From Triticum aestivum (lineage: Eukaryota; Streptophyta; Magnoliopsida; Poales; Poaceae), in the NCBI RefSeq assembly GCF_018294505.1, contig NC_057795.1, positions 517,035,915-517,099,914 of the forward strand: a stretch of 64,000 bases of DNA. Direction: 5' to 3'. The notes under the pieces are model-generated. The model ran no database searches and was not told the origin of the DNA. It was given only the letters and a program-made list of their open reading frames with translations. Of this stretch, positions 32,414 through 45,002 are shown piece by piece (positions within the stretch are counted from its first letter, which is position 1; every line of letters starts with the position of its first letter). Both the position numbers and the translations under genes were made by a program.

Positions 32414-33380
32414 CGATGCTAGATGGAGAGAGATCTAGAACTCATCTTGCGGACGACCCCACAAGTTAGTCAAATACTTGGAGGAACTATTTGAGAGCCC
32501 ACATGTAAGTATGACTTCTAAGTCCACCTACCACATTTTTTCACCCCAGATGGAGGCACTCCTCGTAGGACTCATATAAGGCCGACCCCACAAGTTAGTG
32601 AGAGACTTAGAGGAATTAGTAACTGAGAGCCCACTTGTCGGTCTCGTCGACGGTCAAGTAAGTCGACCTACCACATCTCGTCACGCCGAAAAAGCATGTG
32701 CATCTCTCATGCGTCGCAAAACTCACCCCACCTATCAGGTTATTCTTCTCCTGCACGCAAAAAAATCGAAGTAGCCTCTTTCTTTCCTTCTCTCTCTCTC
32801 TCTCCATCTCTCTTTCTCTTTTCTCTCTCTCCCAGATTCAAAATCATTGAAGGAGATCGCTGACAAACTGCAGGGAAGTAGATCCCCCACAATTTAGAAA
32901 GGTGTGAGTCTCGAACAATCAGCGCATAAGATTTGGCAATCAAAGGTTAGTAGAAAATTTATCAACGCACCTTTGCATGGCGATTCCTGGTACACGAGAT
33001 TCAATTCGTGGATGAATTTCTCGTGGTCGGGATTCATAGAATAAAACTGTTTAGTTTTACATTGTAGCTCTGATTTGAGTTTGTTTTTTTGTTTTGTGTA
33101 CTCTCGTCCTTGTAATACGAGCTTGTTACTTTTGTTACGTTTGAATGGTTATCTTTGTGTTAAGTGTTGCACAAGCAAACTAGCATCAGAGGATCTCACT
33201 TTGGCTGAGGTTGTAGTTTAGTTAAAAATTAATATATGTATATATTTATATATGTCAATTATATAGAAGTACAAATATATCTCTGTTGCGTGGTAAGTGT
33301 ATTACGTTAGTAAGAAAGATTGAGATCGACTTTGAAAATTTTCAACACTGATACTGCAGGTTTATAACTTTTTCGGGCAG
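32414..33380. promoter_or_regulatory. shared 5' region of the divergent Ulp1-like and FAR1-like genes
   Basis: The two genes face away from each other across about 1 kb. A direct repeat is visible: GACCCCACAAGTTAGT at 32455 and 32584, each followed by similar sequence through GAGAGCCCAC and CTACCACAT (about 129 bp apart). A CT-rich microsatellite-like tract lies at 32784-32832. No clear TATA box is assigned. Confidence 0.5.
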
Positions 33381-36300
33381 ATGTTCAGGAGTGCGACATC
33401 TGGTCAGGACAACAGGGACGGTCGGTCTTTGAACGACATCGGCAAGGATTATGGGAGGCAGGTAATAGCAAGGCAGTTGAACATTAGGGTTTGGTATTTT
33501 ATTTCTGTGACGTTTGCTGTCAAGGTGCTACCACTGAGAACACCAATTAGTAGATCATTAAGAACAACAAAAATTATTAATATATCCTGGATGAATGCTG
33601 TAATATCTGTTTATCCTGTGCATCTACTCTGCAGTTAAGTATCGAGAGGTGGAGAAAAAAATCACTACAAAATGAGAAGAAGATCAAGGATGCAGATGCT
33701 GTCAAACACGCACATGCCATGCGGGCTGGAGTAATTGGAGTCAAGAGTGAGATACAAGTTCTTGGCAAACGTCCCAACCAGGAGCATGTTGTGCAGCAGA
33801 CACCTGCAAAGAGGAGCATTCTAAGCAGCAGAGACTCCACTAAGCAGATTGTGCAGGTAACGACGAAAACTTCAAACGCTGGTTTTGAACGTACGTGGAA
33901 GTTTTACGTGCTAATTCTTCGTAATACTCACACGTGCCTCTAATTATTTTTTGCTTTCAAGACACAGTTGTCCACAAAGGTGCAGAGCGGGCGTTGTGAC
34001 GCCCCAGCGTTTGATGGCGGTCATAATGAAGACGTACAGGGTAACAAAATTTGCCTTGATGCAAGCAGAAGGATCATTGGCAACAAAAGCATTAGTGTTC
34101 AAGGATTCGGTACGGTCTGCGCAGGCAAGAAGAGTCCAACGACAAAATCAAACATAGGAGGAATAAACTTTACTGTTCAACAGCACCAGAAAGCAATACA
34201 GGTGACAGCAAATACGAACGTGCAACAACATTTAAAGCAAATGTATATTTTTTGTGAGCAATTTTTCTTTGTTTTCGTCTGGTATATTTAAATGTAGTAT
34301 CTTGCACACGCAGGTGTACGAGCAAGGAAGCAAGTATCATGGTAGTCCACGGATCGATGAAAACATAAGGCAAGGTCCTTTGATAGGATCACTTGCGGCG
34401 TTCAACATGAGGGGTCCTTCCAAAGGATCTCCGATGGCATTCAGAATAGTCAGCGAAAGTACCAATGCACGGAGGTTGTTGCCAAGATTTGCTGGACAAG
34501 AGAGGCATGGGAAAACAAAGGTGACATCGGAACTATGCTTTTTCAATTCAACGCACAAACATTTTATTAAAGAACAGGGTAAAGTGCAAAATAGGAGGAC
34601 GGCTGTCCGTCTGGTGCGGCTGTATATGCAGTTGTTCTATTGTATAGGATGTTGTTGTGCCTCTCCGGTTGTATGGTGTAAGCAGAAGCACATCTGTGCC
34701 TCTTTGTCCAGATGTGTGTGTAGCATGGTCACGTTCGTGCTGCTGGGTGTAATATGAACAGTGCCTCTGGTGTACCACTTATTAGAAATTAAAAAAAGGC
34801 ATATGCTGCTCTTGATATCTAACTCTGTTTCGTGCTATGTGTTCAGGATTTGGTGGGGGGGATAACAGATGAGGCAAAGAAATATCATAGTTCTCCATCC
34901 ATTTCGAAAGGAACGCAGCATTCAGAGCAGCAAGTAGCGTACATCGCCAGCACGGATTGCATTGTAGAAGCAGCACAGTCCCTTGGTTGCACGAGTGCCG
35001 GAGAAACAGGGAGCAGCATTGCACAATGTGACAATGGAGAGGCAGAGTCATTTATGGATTTGACCGTGCCATGCATAAACGATGCTGCTGCGTGTGACAA
35101 ACAATAGAGAAGCAGCAGCTCCGCTGTAAGTGGACCTATGGCTGGCGATGAAACTAATGTTGTCAGAAGTGAATGCGATCAGACGAATGAAGACACGGTA
35201 GACAGAATCATCATGGTGCCGCTGACCATTGTAGAGAAAGAAATGGATGACATGTTCAAAGAAGGCATATACCCAACGATTCAGGAGGTCACCGAAGCGC
35301 TCGAACCAGAGGGTGGTATGGTATTTGGATCATTAGGTGAGTGCTTTTTCTTCTTCTGCAGATATGCGAGAAAGGTTGGCTTTGCTGCCAAGCGATTAAC
35401 GAGCAGAAGATCGACATATGGTCAGCAGCTTGACAAGCAGGTGTTTTAGTGCACCAAGGAAGGGCAGAATAAAACAACTGAGAGACATGTTAAGGAGAGA
35501 AGGAGCAATTGCTTGATCTGGACAAGCTGCCCAGTCCAAATAATAGCCAAGAGGGATGCATATAGGAGGAAATGGTATCTGAAGAACGTGCGCCTAGAGC
35601 AGAACCACCAACTTCACCCATCAGATTGGATGCTGAAGTTCATGAGATGCTATAAGAAGATGACACCTCAGGAGAAATTCTTTATACAAGTGCTGCAGAA
35701 GGCGAGGTTAGAACCGAGGAAGGTTATGCAGATTTTTACTGCCATGGGGACACCAAGGAGAGAAATTATGTTCGACACGATTGACATAAGCAATATTGCA
35801 TGCCGGACAGGGCTGGAGAGCGCGGCACTGATATCGAGGACACCATGAAACTGTTTGCCGATATGCAGAGGCGGAGGCCGGGATTCCACCATGTGGAAGA
35901 GACAGAGAACAATGTAGTGCGGAGCCTGTTTTGGACAGACTCCTTGTGCAAGATGAATTATGATCTATATGGAGATTTCGTGTCTTTTGACACGACATTC
36001 TCTACGAATATATATGGCTTGCCATTTGCACCAATTATAGGTGTCGACAACCATGGGTCGACCGTCCTGTTTGGACTAGGCCTTTTGAAAGATGAGAAAA
36101 TAGGGTCATTCAAGTGGCTCCTAAGCACGTTTGTCGAGGCAATGGGAGGTAAAGAGCCGAAATACATAATAACAGACCAGGACCAGGCGATGAAGACTGC
36201 AATAAAGGAAGCTCTTCCGAGAACGAGGCACAGGTTCTGCTGGTGGCATATTAGGAAGAACCTGAAGGAAAATAACGCAGTAGTGTTTGCGCAGCACCCA

Positions 36301-37770
36301 GGGATTTCTGATGATTTATTTCGAATCGTCAAAAAATCACTAAATCAAGACGAGTTTGAGCGTGCCTGGAAAGCAGCAATTTCTGTGCACAAGGCGGAAG
36401 GCAACAAACACCTGAACACGCTATGGGAACTCCGAAATTTTTGGGTGCCGGCTTACTTCAAGGACTGCTTCTATCCTTTCTCGTCAACAACCACTCGCAG
36501 TGAGAGCACGAATTCGATGTGGAAGAATTACGTCGACCACAGTGACACTATAAAAAGGTTTGTTGATGCGTATCACATGGTTCAGCAAAATTGCCTCGCC
36601 ACGCTTGACAAGAAAAGACACCGAACAGAAGAGAAGGCGCGATCACTAGAGACGGGTTTTCTGATTGAAAGACTGGCAAGTCAAGTATACACCAATGAAA
36701 TTTTCAGGAAATTCCAGCTGGAGCTACGGAACCGGACTTACTTCAAGTGCTCTGACCTGGCAAAGGGGAGGCAGTATTTTTTAAAAAGGATTACTGAGCC
36801 TGGAGAAAAAGTGTGGAAACCATATCCGGGCGAGGAATTTGAGAGGTCTGAGTTCAGGGTAGATGTGGATGAGCAAAAAGAAATATACAGTTGCAGCTGC
36901 AAGAAAATGAGTAGGTATGGCATTCAGTGCTGCCATGTGCTTAAGGTGATGGACCAAACATGCATGATCGATCAACTTCCAAAATCCTTTGTCATCCCCA
37001 GATGGACCAGGAATCTATCAGAGAGTCTGAAAGTTCTGTCTACAAGTCAAGGTGATAGCATGACCGCACAAGATGATGAAACGATGAGATTCGGCCTCGC
37101 TTACGCTGAGTTGTCGGATATCTGTTCAAATGCTTGCAGAAAAGAGAAGGCATACAGTATTCTGCGTGAGTGTACGGTAGATATGAAAATAAAAGTCATG
37201 GCGGCACTTGCTGAGGAACCAGACACATGCATTCTTGCCGAAACTCTCAAGAACCCTCCCATGAGTGGCTCAAAGGGCATGAAAAAAGGAGATCGAATCA
37301 AAGCTGGTTCTGAGAAGAAAGGAAAAGGCAACAAAGCCGTATCCAAGTGCGGCCATTGTCGAGTAAAGGGTCACAGGAAAACAAACTGCTCGGATAACCC
37401 AGAAGTACATGAGAGGGTGAGGATTGAAGAGGAGAAGAGGAAATCGCAGCAGGAGAAGAGGACAAGGTCAATGAAATGGCCGACAACACCGACAACACCA
37501 TCAAGGACATCAAACGGCTCAGGACAATGCACTCCAAGCCCAGGAGGAAGACATCAGACGCCAGCAACTCCAACGACCCCACTGACAGCAGGGAGCATTT
37601 ACCAAAGTCTTGCATCTACGCCAGAATCGAACATCACACAAGCCAGGCACACAGAATGCATGCAGGGAAGCCCGGGACAAGGCACGGAATCTGCGCAGTC
37701 CATTTTCAGAAAGGAAAGGTCTGAGTGGAGACTTTTTGGTACCGGAGAGCAGTACGAAAAGAAAAATTAA
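33381..37770 (+). pseudogene. FAR1/MULE transposase-like gene with SWIM finger and zinc knuckle, broken
   Basis: Small upstream exons (33381-33461, 33635-33856, 33968-34201, 34314-34520, 34847 onward) carry no recognised domain. The main exon has a FAR1-type DNA-binding region (YARKVGFAAKRLTSRR ... CTKEGQN), a MULE transposase core (VSFDTTF, YIITDQDQ, RSESTNSMW for the DDE positions) and a SWIM finger CxC...CxH (YSCSCKKM ... QCCHVLKVM). A knuckle CGHCRVKGHRKTNC follows, then a Thr/Pro/Ser-rich tail ending at 37770. Lesions: in-frame TAG at 35105-35107 and 35447-35449 (inside the FAR1 motif) and a one-base frameshift near 35,810. From there 650 codons remain open. FAR1-like proteins are light-signalling factors domesticated from Mutator transposases; this may be a transposase rather than a domesticated gene. 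Confidence 0.8.
34590..34800. repeat. word cluster inside a FAR1-like intron
   Basis: GTGCCTCTCCGGTTGTATGG, AGAAGCACATCTGTGCCTC and CAGTGCCTCTGG occur in the intron between 34520 and 34847. They are the same CGTGCCTC/GAGGCACG family as in the intergenic arrays. Confidence 0.55.
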
Positions 37771-38200
37771 AAGTAATAATGCAGCCTAAACAGGATGTAA
37801 GCAAAAAACAGTGATGACCGCAATCTTTTGCTTTGTTTTTATGTATGAATGTTAATATTACATGCAAATAGGTTGAATAGGTATGCAGAAGGGTGCGGTT
37901 GCACAAGTGTCGAGAAGGAAGAATGGATCGCTGAACATTCAAAAACAAGGCTGCACGTGGAGCAATGAAATAGCAAGTGATTGGTGGGGAGTGCGGGCTG
38001 GTGTCGATTTTTTATTTTCTCATGTTGTGGTTATAAGAATGGCTTGTAAGTTAAATTGCTGCAGTTATAGAAACAAAACAAATTTAAATAAGAACGCCTT
38101 TTGTTTCTTTATGTATTTTTACTCGCCAGAGAAAAATATCAGAGGGACAAGTTTCCTTGTTATTTTTCACAGTGGTGTCGGTTTCTGAACGTGGATGCTT
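37771..38200. repeat. left part of a segmental duplication (partner 49,380-49,600)
   Basis: 3' flank of the FAR1-like gene. From about 38,020 the sequence matches 49,380 onward with shared landmarks in order: GTGGTTATAA, GGCTTGTAAGTT, TAGAAACAAA, AAATTTAA, GTATTTTTA, CAGAGAAAA/CCGAGAAAA. No coding sequence. Confidence 0.6.
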
Positions 38201-39200
38201 CTCTGCTACGTGACAGAGAGGTAAAAATAACCGAAGAGCACGGGCAGCCACGGCCATGCCACTGGTGAATGTTCAATCGTGACTCTCACGGTTGCATGGT
38301 AAACGCACGGACGTGACTCTATGTAATACCACACCATGCCTCCGCATGTTTACGTCCCGTGCCTCTCCGTTTGAATGAGTCGACGGGATCGTTCGGAAGA
38401 CAGACACAAGTTTACATGACTCTATATAATACCGCACGATGCCTTTGTGTGCTGCCCATCCATGCTTCCGGCGTGGAACAGATTCTTTTAATGTATGTAT
38501 GTGTCATAAAAAAATAAAACTTGGCGGGGCACACCCGTTCCTGGTCTGCGTGTTCAACAGTGCATATTGTATAATCAAAGCCGTGACTGTTCAACAGTGC
38601 ATCTGTACAACCATGATTTCACCTTGTCGTGGCATCATGATGTTTGTTCTCTGCCTGAAAAGTGTGCCTTCCACAGCCGTCCTACTGTGCGCCTGACAAA
38701 GGAGCAACGCCATCCGATAGAGTGCTTCTTCTATTACTAAAAGTGTGGTCCTCGTTGCTTCACTTCCATGCGTTTGATAGTGGCTCCTTGGTACAGAACC
38801 GTGGTTGTACAAAGTTCTTGTTTGTGCTTTTAAGGACAGTGTCTCTCGGATATTCCATTCATTGCCTCAGAAAGTTAACAGTGAGGGTTCACATCTGAAT
38901 CCAATTCCATTGTGTTTCTGTAGTAAACACATGGACGTGACTCTATGTAATACCACAACATGCCTCCACGGGTTCACGTCCGTGCCTCTCCATCTGAACG
39001 AGTCGACGGAATCGTTCGGAACACAGACACGAGCTAACATGACTCTATATAACATCACACGATGTCTTTGTGTGCTGCCCACCCGTGCTTCCGGCGTGGA
39101 ACAGATTCTTTTAATGTATGTACGTGCCGTAAAAAATTAAAACACGGAGGGGCACGCCCGTGCCTGGTCTGCGTGTTCAACAGTGCATCTCGCATAATCA
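38200..39200. repeat. CGTGCCTC word array with TATA-bearing modules
   Basis: CGTGCCTC words recur on the + strand. Two copies (38351-38442, 38981-39066) of an 80-90-bp module run from CGTGCCTCTCC through GAGTCGACGG and ACATGACTCTATATAA to CACGATG. The part at 38,690-38,900 matches 49,850-50,010 (ACTAAAAGTGTGG, GTGGCTCCTTGGTACAGAAC). No gene is recognised. Confidence 0.75.
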
Positions 39201-39388
39201 AAGCCGTGACTGTATTTAATGTTTCAAGCAGGCATCTACAATTTACGGGAAAAATAAAGGAGAGGTAATTAATCTGTACCTTTCCCGTCCCTCTCAGTAT
39301 TTAAGTTGTTTCGTGGGTGGACAGGTTATAATCCATTTTTCCAGATCCACCTCACTGAGCACTTGTCGTGTGCGGTGCGACCCCTGCA
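39201..39388 (+). promoter_or_regulatory. core promoter of F-box copy 1
   Basis: TATTTAAG at 39298-39305 lies about 90 bases before the ATG. The flanks (TTTAATGTTTCAAGCAG, GAGGTAATTAATCTG, CCAGATCCACCTCA) match the region before copy 3, where TATTTAAG is at the same distance. Confidence 0.65.
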
Positions 39389-41398
39389 ATGGAGATGGAG
39401 ATGGAGATGGAATGTGCTACTCCTAGCTCCAAGAGGGCGAGAGTGGCGCCATCGGCGACGCCGCCTTCTGGTGGTGTGTTTGTCGCCGTAGGGGAGGGAA
39501 GCGGCAAGTGTGCTCTTCCTCGATCCAAGGATGAAGAAGAGGGGTCTCGTCTGGACCTCATCAGCGACCTCCCGGACGCCGTCCTAGGTGAGATCATCTC
39601 TCGTCTCCCCATCAAGGAGGGCATCCGTACTCGAATCATCGCTCATACGTGGCATCCTTTATGGCTCACCGCTCCTTTGAATCTCGACTGTCGCGAGATC
39701 TCTCTTGCCCGTCTTTTTAACGATGGAGAAACAGTTCATATTGTCATCATCTTGAAGCTGTCCGCCGTCACCGAGGCCGTCTTCAGATGTTATACCGGAA
39801 CTCGGCGCTCTCAAAATTCTGTCGTTAATGTTGTCAGTCTTCCGGAATTCATCCTGTCCAGTCATGCTGGCTCAGTAAGCTGCCTCTCTATCCCGGCCTG
39901 CTACCTGCGGTGCAGACCTGCCATCGTTGCTGCCTGGCTCCGATCCTCAAAGCTCAACAATCTCCAGATTCTTGAGTTCTACTATCTGTTCCCAGGATTC
40001 GCGACGCAAGAGGTCACACCACTGGGTGTATTCATCGTGCCCTCAGCGCCGGAGTCCGTGTTTCGGTTTTCCTCCTCTTTGCACACACTCGGCTTTGCTC
40101 TTTGCAATATACCAGACAATTATGCAGGGACGCTTAAGCTACCGCTGGTGAAAAGACTATCGCTTGTGGAAGTTCTTATATCAGAGGTCTCGCTTCAAAG
40201 CATAGTCCACTCTAGTTGCCCTGCACTTGAGTGTCTGCTGCTTATTTTCAGTGGGGGAGTTCGTCGCATCACAATAAACACGTAAACCTTGTAAGCATTG
40301 GCATTTGTTGTCACTACGGAAAACTCATTATTGAGGATGCGCCTTCGCTTCAACGGTTGATCCGCGATAAAGAGGACGACCACTGTTCGATTACTGTTGT
40401 CTCTGCACCTAAACTGGGGACGCTGGGTGAATTCGCGTTCGTGTCTGCGCCCCGCACTTGTTGAGGTACCGACTTTACCTGATTCTGGAACAGGGTGATG
40501 ACTTGTTCCGATGTTAGTTCCATTAATTTGTTGAACTATGTTCTTTGCTTCATGCAGGGTGAGGATTTGGAGGTAACCGGTGTCTCTGCACCTGATCCGT
40601 ATCCACGTCGTCTCACATGTCTTGCGGTATTGAGTTTTGACAATACTTCCAGCTTCATCTTGTTTGAGAGGAAACGAATTTTATTTCGTCCAACCTTTAA
40701 TCTATTAGTTTTGTGACGCATCTTCTGTTAATTTTTATGAAGCATTTTGGGGCAGTCAGTCTTACAACAATGCGGCAATCTGTCAAGACCTTGTTCATCT
40801 ACATGGATTATAAGGTGGACATTGTCGTTGAATTGCTGCAGTGCTTTCCAAAACTGGAGAACTTGTCTGTCGAGGTGATGATCTTGAGAAATGTGCATAC
40901 TGTAGTTCTCCTTCCATTTCAAAATGTTTATGTTAAATTTTACTGAAGTGGATACATACATACATACATACATATCTTTTTCTATGCACGCTAAGTATTT
41001 TCAACCTTTCATGTATTTTTTAGGGACGGTTGACGTGTCGTTCTGAAAAAAACGTATGGCGTCGTAGGCACCGGCAGTTTCTCAAACATCACGACATTTG
41101 TCTGAAGACAGTAACGCTGGAAGATTATATTCCTTGCCGGGGTAACGAGGAATTTGCGGCGTTCTTTGTTCTATGTGCAAAGGATCTGGATAGCATTGAC
41201 ATTAAGTTTGTGTACCCTCCCGCGGAGTTCACAGAAGTATTTTACGAGGAGCAACAAAGGGTTCTGAAGTGGCACAATAAGGCTTCTAAACATGGTCGTC
41301 TTCGATTATTACCAAGTTGCACCCACGTGCGTCAGTATTTACAAAATAGGAGTGTTGAATATCTCGATTTGACGGATCCATTCAGATGTTCATGCTGA
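39389..41398 (+). pseudogene. F-box/LRR/FBD gene copy 1, frameshifted
   Basis: ATG at 39389 (MEMEMEMECATP). Exons are 39389-40465, 40558-40626 (69 bp), 40743-40874 (132 bp) and 41024-41398 (375 bp). Exon 1 has the F-box ([28 protein letters not shown]) and LRR-like repeats (LNNLQILEFYYLF, LKLPLVKRLSLVEV). Exon 4 is the FBD region (KHHDICLKTVTLEDY) ending at DPFRCSC. A one-base deletion near 40,281 (ACACGTAAACC against ACTCGTCTAACC in copy 3) shifts the frame to a stop, and a second indel lies near the exon 1 donor. F-box proteins link substrates to SCF ubiquitin ligases. This copy would make only a truncated protein of about 298 aa. Closest to copy 3. Confidence 0.82.
40951..40973. repeat. 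(TACA)n microsatellite
   Basis: A run of CATA/TACA units in the last intron of F-box copy 1. The equivalent place in copy 3 has only ACATCCATACATAGA. Confidence 0.85.
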
Positions 41399-42580
41399 AG
41401 AATAGGTCTTGAGATGGTTGCTCATGTTCTTGGGAGTATCTTATTGTCTTGAAGTTTTGGAGTTCGCGTTTTGTGTAAACCTTGTCGAACAACTGTTGTT
41501 CTGTTTGCACTGTTTGTACGCTTTGTTTGTCTTTGTTGTCCTTGAGGAGCCACGAAGGAGCTTGCAACTGATGAAATCATTCTACTTTCTGTCTTTTTAT
41601 GTTTATGCTACTTTATGTCATAGTCGCCAGTCATGTGGAAATGCGCCAATAAACGTGTGCCCCTTTCTGTCTCTCGAATTGGCTGTTACGTGTCTCACAG
41701 AGTAAGCAGAAAGTGTTGACATATAAACCCGATTCTGTTAGGTTTCCGTAATAAACGCACATACGTGCCCATGCCTCCGTGGTCGTCACGTGCGTGCCTC
41801 TTCTTCTGACCGAGTCCACCGAGCCATTCGGAATACAAACAGAAAATCTTTGTGCGTGACTGTATATAATAGCTCGCCATGCCTTTAAGCGCTTTATGCC
41901 CGTGCTTGCGACCCTGAAACACAGACATGCACGAACGTCCACGCCTTTATCGAATAATATACGTAGAATCAAGAAAGAAGCGTTACGCGACTCAATACGG
42001 AGCCGTGTCCTTATGGAATTCACGTCCGTGCTTTTAAATACAAGGAGTCAGCGTCTCTGACGTAGGGCATTCCGTGCCTCACAGAGTAAGCGCCCGTGGC
42101 TGTGCGTAACACAAAGGTTCAGTTCTGTGGGCTAAACGCCCGTGCATCTCCGTCTGATCGAGTCACAGGCGAGCATGATTCTATGTAATACCATGGACCA
42201 TGCCCTTGAGCGTTGCATGCTCGTGCCTATGAGCCGAAACATTCGTGCCTCTCCGTCTGAACGAGTCGACGGAATCATTCGGAACACAAACCCAAGCGAA
42301 CATGACTCTATATAATACCACACCATGCTTTGTTGGGCTGTCCACCCGTGCCTGTGTATGTTTTCTTCCGCAATAGTGAAGGAAAATGACCGTTCTTTGT
42401 TTTCCACCGCAACAGTGAAGGAAAGATATAATTTATAGTTGTCGTCCAATTGGCCGACGTCCCCTCCCCTCCTTCCCTCACACGCTGGATCTGCGTGCAG
42501 TGAAGACCTAGTAGTTTTTCAGATCCACGCCACATATAGCGGTGCTCGCAGGCGGCGCGAATCCAGCAACGGAGACGGGG
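41399..42580. repeat. 3' flank of copy 1, then CGTGCCTC word modules
   Basis: 41,399-41,690 is spacer. From 41,690 onward the word family recurs: full or partial modules at 41791-41882, 42141-42205 and 42246-42328, ending in CTATATAATA or CTATGTAATACC. 42,330-42,430 holds a short repeat (CGCAATAGTGAAGGAAAATG, then CGCAACAGTGAAGGAAAG). A TATAATTTATAG stretch near 42,425 could be the TATA element of copy 2. Confidence 0.65.
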
Positions 42581-44393
42581 ATGGAGATCCGGCGAGGTGC
42601 CCCGAGGAACAAGAAGGCGAGGTTCGGGCCACCGGCGACTTCGTCCTCTGGCGGCATGGCGGTGGCGGCCAGAAGCGGCGCGGGCCCGCTCAGTGGTTCC
42701 GAGAAGCAGGAGTCTTGCCCGGACCGCATTAGCGACCTCCCGGACTGGTGAGATCATTTCCCGTCTGTCCACTAAGGAGGGCACCCGCACTCAAATCCTC
42801 GCACGTCGGTGGCGCCCTCTGTGGCGCGCCACTCCTCTGAATCTTGACTGCAGTGAGATCCCTGTCGGTCGTCTTTTTAAGCCTCTAGAAACAGTTCATA
42901 TCGACGTAGTCTCGATGCTCCCCAGCAAGGATGTCATTCGCATTAGATATTTTGGAACTCGGTGCAATTTTCAGCCTGACGTTGGTGGTTCGTGCCTTCC
43001 GGAAACCATCCTCTCCGCCCATGGGGGCGCAGTCCATCGCCTCTGCATTCCTGCGTGCTACCTCCACTGCAGACCCTCTACAGTCGACGCCTGGCTTCGA
43101 TCCCCAAGACTGAAGAATCTGCAGGTTCTCGAGTTCTACTACATGTTCCCACATTTCGTGGGAAAAACCATCACACTACCGCACGAATTCTGTTCGTCCG
43201 CGGCCTCGCCACCGACTTCCACGTTGTTGTTTTCCTCGCTGCACACCGTCACATTTCCTCTTTGCCAGATACCTGATGAGTATGCACAATCGTTCAAACT
43301 TCCACTTCTTAAGAGGCTTTCGTTTTTGGAGGTTGATATATCAGACGTCTCACTGCAAAGCATAATCAACCATGGTTGCCCTGCCCTCGAGTGGCTCCTT
43401 CTTGTTTGCAATAACATGGACCACTCCATCAGAATAAACTCAGCCAAAGTTGAACTCATCTATATCCTTTGTGAGAATGGTGAACTCGTTGTTAAGGATG
43501 TGCCCTCACTTAAATGACTGATTCACGATATTCAGAGCCGGCAGTTGCAGATAACTGTCTTCTCTGCACCTAAACTCGAGTGTCTGGGCAATTTTTATGA
43601 AGGATTTCCTGAATCCAAGATTGTTTTTAGCTCTACAGTTATCGAGGTACTCACCTTTTGCACTATATACTCTTTAGTTGCATTCGTTCCACTGCCCGAG
43701 TTTCATGCCATGTAAACTTTTATCCATCTAGTTTTATGATATGTGCTTGGTGCAGGCTTTGTCTGTAGTCAGCCTATCAACGACGGTTCAATCTGTGAAG
43801 ACCCTGCTTATCCACATGTCATTAAATCTGAACAAGGTTGTTGCCTTGATGAGATGCTTTCCTAGCCTAGAGAACTTGTTTATCGAGGTAAAATGATTTC
43901 CAGACGCATTGAAAGCACAAACAATGCATAGTGTACTATATTGGAGGCCTCTCTTTCCCCTTGTAGTCCTCAAGTATTCTCACTCTTTATGCATTTCCAG
44001 GGAGGAGTTTGCCGTGAGGAAGGTGTAACAAACAAGTGGCGGCACAAGCACCGGGTGTTTCTCAAACAGCATGACATTCGTCTGAAGACAGTAACGCTGG
44101 AAAAATATGTACACTGCAACAAAAACATTGAATTTGCAACGTTTTTCTTTATACTGAATGCAAAGGAGTTGGAGACTATGAGGCTTAAGTTTCTCTCCCC
44201 CCCAGACAACATCACTGAAGGATTTTATAAACGTCAAGAAGAGGTGCTTCAATGGGGCAACAAGGCTTCTAGACGTGCTCGTCTTATATTGTCAGGGTAT
44301 TGTAGGCATATGAACTTGGATTTAAAAGTACACATCTGGATAAACCAGTGCCCAATCATGGATTTGCCGGATCCATTGACTTGTGAATGTTGA
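42581..44393 (+). pseudogene. F-box/LRR/FBD gene copy 2, 8-bp deletion in the F-box
   Basis: ATG at 42581 ([12 protein letters not shown]). Exons are 42581-43646, 43756-43887 (132 bp) and 44001-44393. Inside the F-box, CGGACTGGTGAG stands where copy 1 has CGGACGCCGTCCTAGGTGAG, an 8-bp deletion that shifts the frame before EIISRL. A further in-frame TGA lies at 43,515 (VPSLK, stop, LIHDI). LRR-like and FBD parts remain readable ([42 protein letters not shown], ending LPDPLTCEC). The 69-bp exon of copies 1 and 3 is absent: the first exon runs straight to STVIE and the donor. Groups with copy 4. Confidence 0.82.
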
Positions 44394-45002
44394 AAACGGT
44401 TATCCGGCTGTCACAGATAGGTGTTGTTGTGTGCTTTTCAGTTTGGATTTCTAGCTTGTACTTTATGCACTGTTTGTTAGGTTGTCAGGAACTTGTTTTT
44501 GTGCTCTTCAGCTGGGAAGCAACTCAGAATCTCAAAAAACTAACAAGTTTTAATGTTTTTGTGCACCGTCTGTAAGTTTGGATTCCCTTTTGTGAATAGA
44601 GCGAGCGGATAAAATCACCTGGAACACATAGTCATGTGTGATGTGACGGTCGTGCTTATCCAAATAACTTGTTAGCTGAACTATTTTTCAATACAGGGCC
44701 ATTCGTGCCTCTTGTGCCTGTAAAACTGTGCATCTGTTATCACTGCACGACACTTACTTTGTGATGGACTAGACAGGTATGACTGTGGAATCACGGCCGT
44801 GCCTGTGTGGCATGTAGAACAGTGCTTCTGCCATGACTTCACTTACTTGGTTTTGTCCGCGTTTAAGCAGAATCATCTGCAAAGCAGAGGCACGACCTTG
44901 AATCTTCTAGTGACTTAATTGTCAACGTGCCCCTGGAAAATTTTGCCGCTTGCAGAGGCAAGATGACTGTAGAACCGTGCTTCTGGCGTCGAACAGATCC
45001 AC
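44394..45002. repeat. 3' flank of copy 2 and CGTGCCTC words
   Basis: The first 200 bases are spacer. After 44,620 words recur (CGTGCCTCTTGTGCC near 44707, CGTGCCTGTGTGGC near 44790, CGTGCTTCTGGCG near 44972). No gene is seen. Confidence 0.5.

Noticed and set aside
32786..32832. CT-rich tract as a terminator or polypyrimidine splice signal
   Set aside because: It is a plain microsatellite in an intergenic spacer, with no nearby acceptor that would make an exon.
37101..37948. Minus-strand open frames opposite the FAR1-like C-terminus
   Set aside because: They are antisense shadows of the well-supported plus-strand coding sequence.
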